DNA from: Flavobacterium hibisci
GTDB lineage: Bacteria > Bacteroidota > Bacteroidia > Flavobacteriales > Flavobacteriaceae
Direction: 5' to 3'
Length of the DNA stretch: 64,000 nucleotides
Assembly: GCF_020026925.1 (NCBI RefSeq)
Contig: NZ_JAIQDW010000018.1
Span: 35,538-99,537, forward strand
The notes below the pieces were generated by a model that was not told where the DNA came from, searched no databases, and was given only the letters and a program-made list of their open reading frames with translations. Position numbers and translations under genes: made by a program. Shown one piece after another: positions 50,330 to 60,647 of the stretch (its first letter is position 1; every line of letters begins with the position of its first letter).

Positions 50330-52546
50330 TTATTGAAGCGAAAAATTCACTTTAGATTTTATATCCGTAGAAGATGCACCAATGATGGCTTCAAAAGCTC
50401 CCGGTTCTGCAACCCATTCATGTTTCTTATCGTCAAAAAAGCTTAAAGCCGTTTTATCCATTGTAAAAGTTACAGTTTTCTCTTCTCCCGCTTTAAGCGA
50501 AATTTTCTCAAAACCTTTTAGTTCTTTTATTGGACGAGGCAATGAAGATTTTAAATCGCTGATATAAAGCTGAACAATTTCTGATCCTTCCCTGCTTCCT
50601 GTGTTTTTAACTTTTACAGAAAATGTAATCTGATCATTAGCAGAAATTTGTTTTTTATCAGCCGTTATTTTACCATACTCAAAAGTGGTGTAGCTTAATC
50701 CGTGACCAAAAGAAAATAGTGGTTTTGCTTTTTGTTTGTCTGCCCAACGATAGCCTACAAAAATGCTTTCGTTATATTTAACCTCATCACCACCCGGAAA
50801 TTCTCCTAAAGCATGTGCTCCATTATCAGACAATTTTACCGGAAAAGTAAACGTCAATTTACCTGACGGATTTACATCACCTACTAAAACATTTGCCAAG
50901 GCATTTCCGGCTTCTGTACCTAAGAAACATCCCTGCACAATTCCCGGAACTTCTTTTACCCATGGCATTGCCACTGCATTTCCGGAGATGTTTACAAAAA
51001 CTATATTTTTATTTACTTTAACCAATTCAGAAATTAATTTATCCTGATTATATGGAAGACCTAAATCTTTACGGTCTGCTCCTTCAGCATCCTGATGGTC
51101 GCTTTTGTTTAATCCACCTATGAAAAGAACTATATCAGCATCTTTGGCTACCTTCAAAGCTTCCGCAGTCAATTCAGCAGGTGAACGTTTGTCTTCTAAA
51201 CTCACTTTTGCTATTACACCATTATAATTACTGGTTGGATCTCCAACATATCCACGGGCGTATACAATCTCAGCCTGATTACCGATTCTTTTTTTCAAAC
51301 CTTCAAGCGGAGTGATTTCATATCTTGCTTTTAAGGATGAGCTTCCTCCTCCAACTGTCATCATTTTGATGGCGTTTTCACCAATGACAGCGATTTTTTT
51401 CGTTTTAGAAAGATTGATTGGCAAAATATTGTTGTTATTCTGAAGTAACACAATTCCTTCTTCTGCAATTTTCAAACCTGCCTTTGCATGTTCTTCTGTT
51501 CCAAATGAGCCAAAAGGACGATTTTTATTCATATTCGTAAGGAAAGACAAACGCAGAATACGACGCACTTTTTCGTCTAATTCTTTAGTTCCAACTTCAC
51601 CTTTTTTAATCATTTCCGAATAAGGTTTTGCCAGATAATAGTTGTCATACGCATTACTGGTTCCCCAAGAAAGTCCGTTTGTCCAGGAACCAAATTCCAT
51701 ATCCAAACCATTATGAATCGCTTGTTTTGTATCATTGACTCCTCCCCAATCTGAAACAACAACTCCTTTGAAACCCCATTCACCACGAAGAATGTCATTC
51801 AGCAAAAATTCGTTATGACAACATTGCTGCCCTTTATATTTATTGTAAGACCCCATAATGGCCCACGCATCACCTTCCTGAACAGCTGCTTTAAATGCAG
51901 GCAAATAAATTTCGTACAAGGCACGATCATCAACAATTACGTTAACCGAATTACGATTGGTTTCCTGATTGTTCAGGGCAAAATGTTTGACACAAGCTGC
52001 AACTCCAATTGACTGAACTCCTTTAATATAAGGAACCACCATTTTGGATGTCAGGAAAGGATCTTCTCCCATATATTCGAAGTTGCGTCCGTTTAATGGC
52101 GTTCTGTAGATATTTACACCAGGCCCTAAGAGTACATTTTTATTACGATAACGGGCTTCTTCTCCCAATGATTTACCATATAATGAGGCTAATTCTCTAT
52201 TCCATGTGGCAGATAAGGCCGTAAGTGCCGGAAAAGCGATACAGGAATCATTGGTCCAGCCTGCCTGATCCCACTCATCCCATTTTACTTCAGTACGAAT
52301 TCCGTGTGGCCCATCGGTCATCCAGTTTTCAGGAATTCCTAAACGCGGCACACCCGGTGAACTAAATTTAGACTGCGCATGAATCATGGCAATTTTTTCA
52401 TCAGTTGTCATTCGCGAAAGCGCATCTTCTACACGCTCATTAAGTGGCTTTTTATCATCAAGATAAATTGGAATTTTATTTTGTGCATTACTTCCAAATG
52501 AATTCAGCAATAACAAAACAGCTATTACTTTAACGTTCTTAAACAT
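50330..52546 (-). CDS. bglX: GH3 beta-glucosidase
   Basis: The 738-residue secreted enzyme has a signal peptide, a GH3 N-terminal barrel with the nucleophile segment GVVVSDWGGVNDTKQA, a C-terminal GH3 sandwich and a fibronectin-III-like end (GSREGSEIVQLYISD). It removes terminal beta-linked glucose or xylose. The start at 52546 gives the better signal peptide; an ATG at 52567 adds seven residues. Two copies of a 13-bp direct repeat lie upstream (52657-52735). Confidence 0.93.
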   Translation of the reverse strand: MFKNVKVIAVLLLLNSFGSNAQNKIPIYLDDKKPLNERVEDALSRMTTDEKIAMIHAQSKFSSPGVPRLGIPENWMTDGPHGIRTEVKWDEWDQAGWTNDSCIAFPALTALSATWNRELASLYGKSLGEEARYRNKNVLLGPGVNIYRTPLNGRNFEYMGEDPFLTSKMVVPYIKGVQSIGVAACVKHFALNNQETNRNSVNVIVDDRALYEIYLPAFKAAVQEGDAWAIMGSYNKYKGQQCCHNEFLLNDILRGEWGFKGVVVSDWGGVNDTKQAIHNGLDMEFGSWTNGLSWGTSNAYDNYYLAKPYSEMIKKGEVGTKELDEKVRRILRLSFLTNMNKNRPFGSFGTEEHAKAGLKIAEEGIVLLQNNNNILPINLSKTKKIAVIGENAIKMMTVGGGSSSLKARYEITPLEGLKKRIGNQAEIVYARGYVGDPTSNYNGVIAKVSLEDKRSPAELTAEALKVAKDADIVLFIGGLNKSDHQDAEGADRKDLGLPYNQDKLISELVKVNKNIVFVNISGNAVAMPWVKEVPGIVQGCFLGTEAGNALANVLVGDVNPSGKLTFTFPVKLSDNGAHALGEFPGGDEVKYNESIFVGYRWADKQKAKPLFSFGHGLSYTTFEYGKITADKKQISANDQITFSVKVKNTGSREGSEIVQLYISDLKSSLPRPIKELKGFEKISLKAGEEKTVTFTMDKTALSFFDDKKHEWVAEPGAFEAIIGASSTDIKSKVNFSLQ

Positions 52547-52751
52547 ACCTTTTAATTTATTAATCATTAATCAAACTATTAGAATAGCATGTAAAATGCC
52601 TTCTAAATAATTAATGGTAAAACTAAAACGATATCGTGTTCGTATAAATCCTGAATAAAAAAAAGTAGTGGGTTAAAAGTATAAAAAAATGAAAATCAAT
52701 GTTTTAAACAAGAATAAGTCGTAAAAAAAGTAGTGATTCTAAAAAAAATAA

Positions 52752-54395
52752 TTAGCCTTTTTGAGAAATCTGTCCAATTTTCATCACCATTTCCTCAAAA
52801 TCATTCCGGGAAACGATGGCTTTATTTCTGGCTCTGGTACGATAATTATAAATAGTGCTTAAAGAGTAGCGAAGAAAGGCAGCAATTTTTACGCTATCCG
52901 TTATTCCGAGTCTGATCAGGGCAAAAATTCGGAGTTCTGTATTGAGCAGTTCTCCTTGTTTTACTATAATTTGTTCTTCGGGAATAAGCAAAGCATTGAA
53001 GTCTTTTACGAAAGTAGGATACAGACTTAAAAAGATACTATCAAAATTTTTGTATAATTCTTCCAGTTCATTATCAACCAAAGTAGTTGATTTCAACATT
53101 TTGTAAATTTCATCAAACTGTTTTGCTGTTGCCTTTTTGTTTAAAATAACACGATAATTTTCAAGCTTATTGATATAGGCTGAACACAGACTAAAGAAAT
53201 TTGCAATGTATTCCTCCTTAATATGATTTGATTCTGATAATTGGGCATTACGTTCCTGAAGCTGATTATTGGTTTCAGTAATGTCTTTGTTTAATTCGGC
53301 TAATTTTTGGCTGGTTACATACAGCTCTCCACGAATTCTGGATACTTTTTTCATCTGCTTGTAAACGTAAATTATGGCAACAATTAAAAACAATGATAAC
53401 AGACTAATACACAAAAGATAAACCTGAAGTTCTGTTTTTCGCTGGGCTTCACGTTCTAAATAAGCTGTATTGATAATGGAATAAAGCTGTGACATCAGAA
53501 GTGTTCGGAATTGTACATTGCAATACAATGCATCTTCAATAGCCGATTGCGTGAGTTTGTAAGCCATGTCAACATCTCCCAACTCGTAAAAAACCATAGC
53601 CAGTTCCTGTTGTGAAGCATTATCTTTTATGGCTTGTTTAATATCTGAAGCCGCAGAAAGCGCATAATACTTTTTGACTAATTCTATTTGACGTACATTT
53701 TGTGAAATATTACCTAAAAGATATGTGATCATGGGATATTGAGGATGATCATCCTTCATTCCTTTCAATAATCTTAGTAATTCTTTTTGTGCAGCATCAA
53801 ATTCCCTATGGTAAATTTTCTTCTGAATTTTATTAATCTTATAATCTAAAGAATTTGGATTTAAAACGCCCAGCAGCGAATCACGATATTTACCAATCTG
53901 CTCAAAAAACTCACTACTGCGGCTATTTGCACTGTAATGTTCATAAAATTCTCGATAGGTAATATAATAATTAGGCTGTAGTGATTTTACTAATTCTTTT
54001 TTGTTGATGCTTTTTAAAATCGCTTCTGATTCCCTGTAGTTTCCTGTTGATGAATACAGGTTTGCCAGTTGCAGTTCCGCCAGATTCAGCAGCTCTATTT
54101 TATGAAGCTCATCTGCGATTTTGAGATTTTTCTTTACATAAAAAATAGCCGAATCCGAATTGAATTTCTGATACTCTTTATATAATGCCTGATTGTAATT
54201 ATACTCTTGCTCTTTAGAAAGGTCCTTTGATTTTATTTTTTTGAAATTTGAAATCCGTTCTTCTTTCAGGCGGACGTAATGCTGTTTATTTTTCACAGCA
54301 TCATTTAGCTTTTCCAGAATAGCATCTGTACTATTTGATGCGTGACCAGAAAAGCGAACTACAAGAATGATAAAAAACAGACAATAATTTTTCAA
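52752..54395 (-). CDS. DUF6377-type membrane regulator (TPR, TM, coiled coil, HTH-like end)
   Basis: The 547-residue protein has a signal sequence, periplasmic TPR-like repeats (~40-300), one membrane helix (VYLLCISLLSLFLIVAIIYVY, near residue 330), a cytoplasmic coiled coil and a C-terminal helical domain (TELRIFALIRLGITDSVKIAAFLRYSLSTIYNYRTRARN) that resembles a LuxR-type DNA-binding end, given here as its two motifs. DUF6377 proteins often stand by glycan-utilisation genes. The frame has no early ATG, so a TTG start at 54395 is likely. It is 185 nt upstream of the GH3 gene. Confidence 0.8.
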   Translation of the reverse strand: MKNYCLFFIILVVRFSGHASNSTDAILEKLNDAVKNKQHYVRLKEERISNFKKIKSKDLSKEQEYNYNQALYKEYQKFNSDSAIFYVKKNLKIADELHKIELLNLAELQLANLYSSTGNYRESEAILKSINKKELVKSLQPNYYITYREFYEHYSANSRSSEFFEQIGKYRDSLLGVLNPNSLDYKINKIQKKIYHREFDAAQKELLRLLKGMKDDHPQYPMITYLLGNISQNVRQIELVKKYYALSAASDIKQAIKDNASQQELAMVFYELGDVDMAYKLTQSAIEDALYCNVQFRTLLMSQLYSIINTAYLEREAQRKTELQVYLLCISLLSLFLIVAIIYVYKQMKKVSRIRGELYVTSQKLAELNKDITETNNQLQERNAQLSESNHIKEEYIANFFSLCSAYINKLENYRVILNKKATAKQFDEIYKMLKSTTLVDNELEELYKNFDSIFLSLYPTFVKDFNALLIPEEQIIVKQGELLNTELRIFALIRLGITDSVKIAAFLRYSLSTIYNYRTRARNKAIVSRNDFEEMVMKIGQISQKG

Positions 54396-54412
54396 ACGAT
54401 AAAAAATAAGTT

Positions 54413-56677
54413 TTATGAATATACAGCAATCGGTGCTGCAAGGCAGCTTTCCGGAATATCAAAAGCATTGACCAAAGAAACTGCATCCGGTCTGATATCC
54501 CAGCAAAGCTGATTGACCATTTTACGAACGGCTTTGGTTTTCACAGCTTCCATATATCCGTCTTCTAAATACCAGGCTTTATTTTTTTCAATCTGCGAAA
54601 GCGCAAATAATTGATTTAATTTTACCAATATTGCTTTTGTTTTTTCATCTTCTACTTTAGAAACTGCTATTTGAAATTGCTCGAGTACTAATCGTTCCAG
54701 ATAAGCTTCGCCCACTTCAATCATCTGGTGCTGTACGACATTAAAAGCATCATAAGCTTCTAAACCGCCATCTACTAATTTTTTAATACGTCTTGCCGCA
54801 GATGCCAGAATTGTTTTTTCCCTGTGGATAAAAGCCTGCAGATGAAATTCTGAATCCAGCAAATGTTCATCATCGGTTCTTCTGGTTACGATTGGGTTTT
54901 TCTCTGAGAAAGCGGTTTTGGCATTTTCAAAAACATAATTAATGATTCCTAAAGAACCCATTTCTCCAAATGCTTTTCTGAATTCTGCTAAACGATTTTT
55001 GGCTACTAATTGCATCAAAACCGTATTATCGCCTTCAAAAGTGGTATAAATTTCCGTATCATTTTTCAGTGCATCAATTCTATTTTCTGACAGATATCCT
55101 TTCCCTCCACAGGCTTCTCGGCATTCCTGCAAAATATCCCTTGTACTCCAGGTAGAATACGATTTCATTCCGGCTGCCAAAGCTTCAATTTCCTGCATTT
55201 CGTCTTCTGTTTTGTTTAGAAAACGATTCGTTAAATATTGCAATCCAAAATGTACGGCATAGGTTTTCGCTAAATGCGGAATCAATCTTCGCTGATGCAT
55301 CCTGTAATTTAAAATCGGAACTTCAGAACCTCCTTCCGGGCCGAATTGTCGTCTTTGATCGCTGTAGCGAATGGCAATCGTAAGTCCTGATTTCGCTGCC
55401 GCTAAAGCCGATCTCGGGATTCCGATTCTACCTCCGACCAAAGTGCCTAACATCGTAAAAAAACGTCTGTTATCACTCGGAATCGGGCTTTCGAATTCTC
55501 CTTTGTCATTTACAGATGCAAAACGATCCAGCATATTTTCTTTCGGAATCACGACATTATTAAAACGAATGGTTCCGTTATCCACTCCGTTAAGGCCCAT
55601 TTTATGTCCGCAATCACCAATTGTAATTCCGTTTAAAACATTTCCGTTTGTATCACGCAGCGGTACTACAAAAGCATTTACACCATAATCATGACCGTCA
55701 ATAACAAGTTTGGCAAAAACGGTTGCCATTTGTCCGTGAACGGCAGCGTTTCCAATATATTCTTTCTGGGCTTTTTCGTGTGGCGTATGGATTGTAAAAG
55801 TCTGATCATTATGATTGTAAGTTGCTGTTGTTTCAAGGCCTTTTACATTTGAACCATGATGCGTTTCGGTCATGGCAAAACAACCAGGAAGTTTTAATTC
55901 ACCAATATCTTTAAGATATTTAGCATAATGTTTTTCGGTTCCCAACGACTGAACGCTCATTCCCCACAGTCCAAATTGTACACCAAATTTAATCACCAGA
56001 CTCAAATCATGATAACTCAGTGTTTCCATAATCGCAAAATAATCCGCTATGTTTTCACCTCCTCCATGTCGTTTTGGATAGGCCATATTACCGAGATTTT
56101 CATCGGCTAAAATTTTACACCAATTGTAAACCGTCTGGCGATAAACATTAATATCAGTAGAAGTTTCATAAGCAAATTCTGGTCTTGAAATCACTTCTTT
56201 TACTTTTTTGATAATACTGGCCTGATCCCCATCTAAAATTTCAGTCAGCTTTTGGATTTCAAAATTATCGTTGGTTTTAGTAGTCGCAGTCAAAGAGTCT
56301 CCCTGGGTTTTGAAGTTCTGAATTAATTCTTCACCCAAAACACCCAAGTCATTTTCTAATTTTGTAAAATTCTGTTCCAATACTGAAATATCCAAATTCT
56401 TTTCAGAAAGCGCTACAGCGATATCAAAAATCGATTTTATGGTCGATTTATCTTTAATACTTTTCTCAATATCCGATTTCCATTGTTTGAGTTCATTTCG
56501 CGAAGGCGGATTCGAAATATCCACTTTCGAAAGCAGAAACTGCTGCTCTTCCGGCGAAAGAATCGTTAGAGAAGTAATAAATTCCTGTAAAGTCGCAAAC
56601 TCTTTTTGCGTTAAAAGATCGTCTGACCAAACAAGGTATAAAAGTGGTATAAAAGCCTTAATTTTTGAATTCTCCAT
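54413..56677 (-). CDS. Long acyl-CoA dehydrogenase / oxidase-like flavoprotein
   Basis: The 754-residue protein has a unique N-terminal helical part of ~140 residues followed by an acyl-CoA dehydrogenase core (GCFAMTETHHGSNVKG, GHKMGLNGVDNGTIRFNN, TFEGDNTVLMQ) and a C-terminal extension. TFEGDNTVL is characteristic of acyl-CoA oxidase-like members rather than of classical FadE. It probably oxidises acyl-CoA with an unknown electron acceptor. It is followed 18 nt downstream by the TTG-start regulator gene on the same strand. Confidence 0.86.
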   Translation of the reverse strand: MENSKIKAFIPLLYLVWSDDLLTQKEFATLQEFITSLTILSPEEQQFLLSKVDISNPPSRNELKQWKSDIEKSIKDKSTIKSIFDIAVALSEKNLDISVLEQNFTKLENDLGVLGEELIQNFKTQGDSLTATTKTNDNFEIQKLTEILDGDQASIIKKVKEVISRPEFAYETSTDINVYRQTVYNWCKILADENLGNMAYPKRHGGGENIADYFAIMETLSYHDLSLVIKFGVQFGLWGMSVQSLGTEKHYAKYLKDIGELKLPGCFAMTETHHGSNVKGLETTATYNHNDQTFTIHTPHEKAQKEYIGNAAVHGQMATVFAKLVIDGHDYGVNAFVVPLRDTNGNVLNGITIGDCGHKMGLNGVDNGTIRFNNVVIPKENMLDRFASVNDKGEFESPIPSDNRRFFTMLGTLVGGRIGIPRSALAAAKSGLTIAIRYSDQRRQFGPEGGSEVPILNYRMHQRRLIPHLAKTYAVHFGLQYLTNRFLNKTEDEMQEIEALAAGMKSYSTWSTRDILQECREACGGKGYLSENRIDALKNDTEIYTTFEGDNTVLMQLVAKNRLAEFRKAFGEMGSLGIINYVFENAKTAFSEKNPIVTRRTDDEHLLDSEFHLQAFIHREKTILASAARRIKKLVDGGLEAYDAFNVVQHQMIEVGEAYLERLVLEQFQIAVSKVEDEKTKAILVKLNQLFALSQIEKNKAWYLEDGYMEAVKTKAVRKMVNQLCWDIRPDAVSLVNAFDIPESCLAAPIAVYS

Positions 56678-56776
56678 AGCAACCTAAGTATTAATTTGTC
56701 TGTGGTTAAATTAATACAATTAATTGAAGTTTTCTATAAATCACGCTCAATTAGGATTTTTTTCACATTTCAAAAA

Positions 56777-57184
56777 TCAAAGATAAAATTCCATTATTGT
56801 AAATTCCTGACCTGCTTTGCTAAACATTTGGAATGTATCTTTCATTCCCAATTTCTCATAAAAAGATTTTTTATTGGATCTGGCATTGCACCAGATTCTT
56901 CTTAACTCTTTTTTTCTGGCCAGTTCGAAAATATATTTTAAAAGTTCAGAAGCTATTCCACGACCTTGAAACTCATGCAAAGTAGCTAGTTTTCTAAACT
57001 GCATCTCATTTTCTGAAATAAAACAAGATACAATTGAAACTAGTTTTTCTTCTGTAAAAACACCAAAATGTAGCCCGGATTCATCTTCATCCAGCTGAAC
57101 AAATTCTAAAGGCTGATCCGGCCACATTACTTCATGCCTGATTTGCCAGGTATCAGAAGATTTGATTGATTTTATTATCATCAT
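56777..57184 (-). CDS. GNAT family N-acetyltransferase
   Basis: The 135-residue protein shows the GNAT fold: an acetyl-CoA loop in FQGRGIASELLKYI and LRRIWCNARSNKKSFYEKLGMKDT, typical of motifs A and B, cited as separate segments. The length is minimal for the family. The acceptor is unknown. The two adjacent ATG codons at 57184 and 57181 make the exact start uncertain by one residue. Confidence 0.85.
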   Translation of the reverse strand: MMIIKSIKSSDTWQIRHEVMWPDQPLEFVQLDEDESGLHFGVFTEEKLVSIVSCFISENEMQFRKLATLHEFQGRGIASELLKYIFELARKKELRRIWCNARSNKKSFYEKLGMKDTFQMFSKAGQEFTIMEFYL

Positions 57185-57195
57185 ATAAAAAATAA

Positions 57196-57227
57196 AAACC
57201 GTCTTAATCCATAAGGAAAAAGACGGT
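57196..57227 (-). terminator. Terminator after the GT2 gene
   Basis: AACCGTCTT and AAGACGGTT form the stem (57196-57204 with 57219-57227), followed on the minus strand by a T-run. A near-copy is used at 58935-58969. Confidence 0.78.
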
Positions 57228-57246
57228 TCTAAAATACGCTTTTTTT

Positions 57247-58713
57247 TTATTTAGCTATCGGGCTATATTGTTCTAAAGTAATATATTCTTCTACTTTCTT
57301 TTCAGACAAACCACGTGTCAGCCATCCTTTTTTATGCGCAGTGATAATGGCATACGGAGTGATCCAAAACAGGCTGAAGCTGTAAAAAACACTATATGAA
57401 TACGCCCACATTGCTTCTGAAAAACTATATTTTTTAGCATAAAAGAAAGCTGAAAAACTGGAAATAACGAATATGCTTACGAGTGTTGAGCTAAAAAACA
57501 ATAGTGGATGGATTGCTATAAAAAAGAACATGAAAAATAAAAATGGTAAAGACATTATAATTTTTGCAGTTTGGTCTAAGTATAAAAGTCTTGTTCCTAC
57601 TTTAGATCCGGTTCTGAAATTTTTGAACACATACTTTGCCATCATCAGGTTTTCACGAACATTGCTTCTGCCCCATCTAATGAACATTTTATATAATCCC
57701 GTGTACCCTTCCGGAACATTCGTAAGAACAATTGAATTTCTTTGAAATAAAACCTGATATCCCTGTTTCAAAATCATATTGGTCATCGCGCGATCCTCAC
57801 CAATATCTGAAGGTTCTCCCATAAAAGTCTGGTTGATCCATTCTTCAAGACAGGCAAATACCGAAGTATTGCGATATGCAGCCAAAGCTCCCGGAGTACA
57901 AAATACGGAACCCAATACGCTTTCTACAGACCGTACAAATTCAAAACTCATTACAAAACTCACATTCAGCATTTTAGGAAGCATTGCTGTTTTATTGTTC
58001 AAAACATGAACATTTCCGGCAACTGCCCCGCATTTTTCATTGTGAACAAAAGGACTCACTAAGTTTCGCAATGTATCTTTTTTTACAATTGAATCGCTGT
58101 CAACAGTCACAAAAATATCTCCTGTTCCTAATTTAAATCCTCTGTAAAGTGCGTGACGTTTTCCTTTGTTTTGTGGCTGCTGATAAATAGACAGACGATC
58201 ACCAAGCTGTATCTTGGCTTGCTGAATCCAATACCAGGTATCATCTTTACTGCCATCGTCAATTGCGAGTATCTGCATTTTCTGCTCGGGATAATCGCTA
58301 TCTGCTAAGCTTAACAAGGTATTCCAAACCAGTTTCCCTTCATTATAAGCCGGAACAATTATGGTAACCGTAGGCAATAATTCATCTGAAACAGATTCTA
58401 TGGGTTTGTATCTAAAATAAAGAAAGGACTTGTATAGAAAAACACCTGCTTTAAAAAGAAACAAAGCTGTAGTCAGAATTAAAAATGGATAACCCCAGGT
58501 AGAATTTATTCTGTCAATATGAAACTGATCAAAGTCGGATTGGAATTTATAAACCAGAAAACCTCCGGTCATCATTAGTAAAAAAGTGGCTATAAGTATT
58601 GCAATACCGGTAGCACTTGTTGTTTGATTATTATTTATCGAGTATTGTTCATTATTTGTTACATTAAGACCTGTGTCATAAAGTTGTTCTGAAGTAATGG
58701 TTTCGCTTTTCAT
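57247..58713 (-). CDS. Family 2 glycosyltransferase, processive polysaccharide synthase type
   Basis: The 488-residue membrane protein has two N-terminal membrane helices, a GT2 catalytic domain (VTIIVPAYNEGKLVWNTL, AIDDGSKDDT, FVTVDSDSIV, GEDRAMTN, RWGRSNVREN) and further C-terminal helices. The arrangement resembles chitin, hyaluronan or cellulose synthases, which extrude a beta-linked polymer. Which sugar it uses is not readable; no accessory synthase genes are adjacent. Confidence 0.88.
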   Translation of the reverse strand: MKSETITSEQLYDTGLNVTNNEQYSINNNQTTSATGIAILIATFLLMMTGGFLVYKFQSDFDQFHIDRINSTWGYPFLILTTALFLFKAGVFLYKSFLYFRYKPIESVSDELLPTVTIIVPAYNEGKLVWNTLLSLADSDYPEQKMQILAIDDGSKDDTWYWIQQAKIQLGDRLSIYQQPQNKGKRHALYRGFKLGTGDIFVTVDSDSIVKKDTLRNLVSPFVHNEKCGAVAGNVHVLNNKTAMLPKMLNVSFVMSFEFVRSVESVLGSVFCTPGALAAYRNTSVFACLEEWINQTFMGEPSDIGEDRAMTNMILKQGYQVLFQRNSIVLTNVPEGYTGLYKMFIRWGRSNVRENLMMAKYVFKNFRTGSKVGTRLLYLDQTAKIIMSLPFLFFMFFFIAIHPLLFFSSTLVSIFVISSFSAFFYAKKYSFSEAMWAYSYSVFYSFSLFWITPYAIITAHKKGWLTRGLSEKKVEEYITLEQYSPIAK

Positions 58714-58934
58714 TGTGGATTGTATTTTTTATCTAAATGGCATTTATGTTTTTACCTGATTAATTATCTACAAATGAATAAGCAAGCCGTGTGCCATTTG
58801 AATTTATCACTGATAGTAAGCGATTTAAAAAAAATCACTCTCTTTATCTGTGTATTTATTACACACTTTTACGAAACAATACACACTTTTTATGAATGGA
58901 ATGAGAGAAATAAACTCAAAGTATAGTAAAAGAT

Positions 58935-58969
58935 AAAACCGTCTGATTCTAAAAGAAAAAGACGGTTTT
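58935..58969 (-). terminator. Terminator after gapN
   Basis: AAAACCGTCT (58935-58944) pairs with AGACGGTTTT (58960-58969) around 15 nt. It lies 26 nt downstream of the gapN stop codon. Confidence 0.75.
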
Positions 58970-58994
58970 GAAAATTAATATATAACCTTAAAAA

Positions 58995-60575
58995 TTATAA
59001 AATATAATCTGTATTGATGAAATTAGACTCTTTACTGTTTAATAACTCCTGAAGGATTTCATTGTTATAAGCTATATCTTTTGAAGCTACAAAAGTACGA
59101 ATTGAGAACGAACGCAATGCATCCGGAATACTCAAAGTTCCTACTGCAGAATCCTTACGTCCTGTGAACGGAAATGCATCCGGACCTCTCTGGCAAGAAC
59201 TGTTCAGGTTTACCCTGCACACTAAGTTAACCAAAGCATCGATAAGTGGTGCTAAAGTTTTAATATCTTTCCCAAACAAACTTACCTGTTGTCCGTAGTT
59301 TGATTCGGCCATATCGTCAAGAGGTTCATTGATATCTTTGAAAGAAATAATTGGCACAACTGGTCCAAATTGCTCTTCGTGATATACTCTCATTTCTTTA
59401 TTTACAGGATACAAAACAGCAGGGAAAATATAGTTTTCAGAATGTTTTCCTCCTTTTTCATTTAAGATTTTAGCACCTTTACTTGTAGCATCATCAATTA
59501 ATCCCTGAATATAAGCCGGTTTATCTTCTTCCGGAAGCGGAGTTAAAGAAGCTCCTTTTTCCCATGGATTTCCGAATACCAAAGCATCCACTTTTTCAGA
59601 AAAACGTCTGTTGAATTCTTCAGCAATTGATTCATGTACATATAATATTTTTAAAGCTGTACAACGCTGACCATTAAAAGACAATGAACCTGTGATACAT
59701 TCCTGAATTGCCAAATCTAAGTCGGCATCCGGTAAAATAATCGCAGGGTTTTTAGCTTCCAGACCTAAAATCAAACGCAGTCTGTTTTTGTTTGGATGCT
59801 GATCTTGTAAAGCAATAGCTGATTTACTGTTTCCTATTAATGCCAAAACATCAATTTTTCCTGACTTCATAATTGGAGAAGCCACTTCACGACCTCTACC
59901 ATAAACGATATTGATAACTCCTTTTGGAAAACTGCTTCTAAAAGCTTCCAATAATGGTGAAATACATAAAACACCGTATTTTGCCGGTTTAAAAATTACG
60001 GCATTTCCCATAATCAGTGCAGGAATCAATAACGAGAACGTTTCGTTAAGAGGATAATTGTAAGGCCCAAGACATAATACAACCCCAAGAGGTCCACGGC
60101 GGATCATTGCGTTTACTCCCTGAACTTTTGAGAATTTAGAACTGCGTCCGTTTAATTCTTTGTAGCTGTCAATAGTATCCTGAATATATTCTACTGTTCT
60201 GTCAAATTCTTTTTGCGAATCGCTAAGGTTTTTTCCGATTTCCCACATCAAAAGTTTCACTACTTCTTCGCGTGTTTCTTTCATTTGCCTAACGAAATTC
60301 TCCATGCATTTGATACGGTCAATCACTTTCATCGTTGGCCATAAACCTTGTCCTTTATCATAAGCAGCAGTCGCAGCTTCAACTACCTCAGCAGCTTCTT
60401 TTTCTGCCATGAACGGAATAGAACCCAATAATGTCGGCGCATATTTTTCTGTAGAAGAAATAGTCGAAAAAACAGGTGTTGTCTGACCTGTCCATTTTTT
60501 CAATTCTCCATTAACAAGATAAGTATCCTGATTCAGAAGGTCTTTAATCTGATATTCTTCGGGTATAAAACTCAT
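58995..60575 (-). CDS. gapN: NADP-dependent glyceraldehyde-3-phosphate dehydrogenase (GapN type ALDH)
   Basis: The 526-residue aldehyde dehydrogenase has the family blocks LGPYNYPLNETFSLLIPAL, LGLEAKNPAIILPDADLD and SFNGQRCTALKILYV with the catalytic cysteine. The RCTALK variant and CQRGPDAFPFTGRKDSAVG near the end fit the non-phosphorylating GapN group. It oxidises glyceraldehyde-3-phosphate to 3-phosphoglycerate with production of NADPH. Other ALDH activities are possible. Confidence 0.87.
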   Translation of the reverse strand: MSFIPEEYQIKDLLNQDTYLVNGELKKWTGQTTPVFSTISSTEKYAPTLLGSIPFMAEKEAAEVVEAATAAYDKGQGLWPTMKVIDRIKCMENFVRQMKETREEVVKLLMWEIGKNLSDSQKEFDRTVEYIQDTIDSYKELNGRSSKFSKVQGVNAMIRRGPLGVVLCLGPYNYPLNETFSLLIPALIMGNAVIFKPAKYGVLCISPLLEAFRSSFPKGVINIVYGRGREVASPIMKSGKIDVLALIGNSKSAIALQDQHPNKNRLRLILGLEAKNPAIILPDADLDLAIQECITGSLSFNGQRCTALKILYVHESIAEEFNRRFSEKVDALVFGNPWEKGASLTPLPEEDKPAYIQGLIDDATSKGAKILNEKGGKHSENYIFPAVLYPVNKEMRVYHEEQFGPVVPIISFKDINEPLDDMAESNYGQQVSLFGKDIKTLAPLIDALVNLVCRVNLNSSCQRGPDAFPFTGRKDSAVGTLSIPDALRSFSIRTFVASKDIAYNNEILQELLNSKESNFINTDYIL

Positions 60576-60620
60576 AATCTGGTAATTTTAGTTTGGTTAT
60601 TTATTTATTTTTAAATGAAA

Positions 60621-60642
60621 AAAGAGGCTTTGCCGCCTCTTT
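60621..60642 (-). terminator. Terminator after the rhodanese gene
   Basis: AAAGAGGC (60621-60628) and GCCTCTTT (60635-60642) form the stem, 5 nt after the stop codon of the rhodanese gene. Confidence 0.78.
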
Positions 60643-60647
60643 CACTT

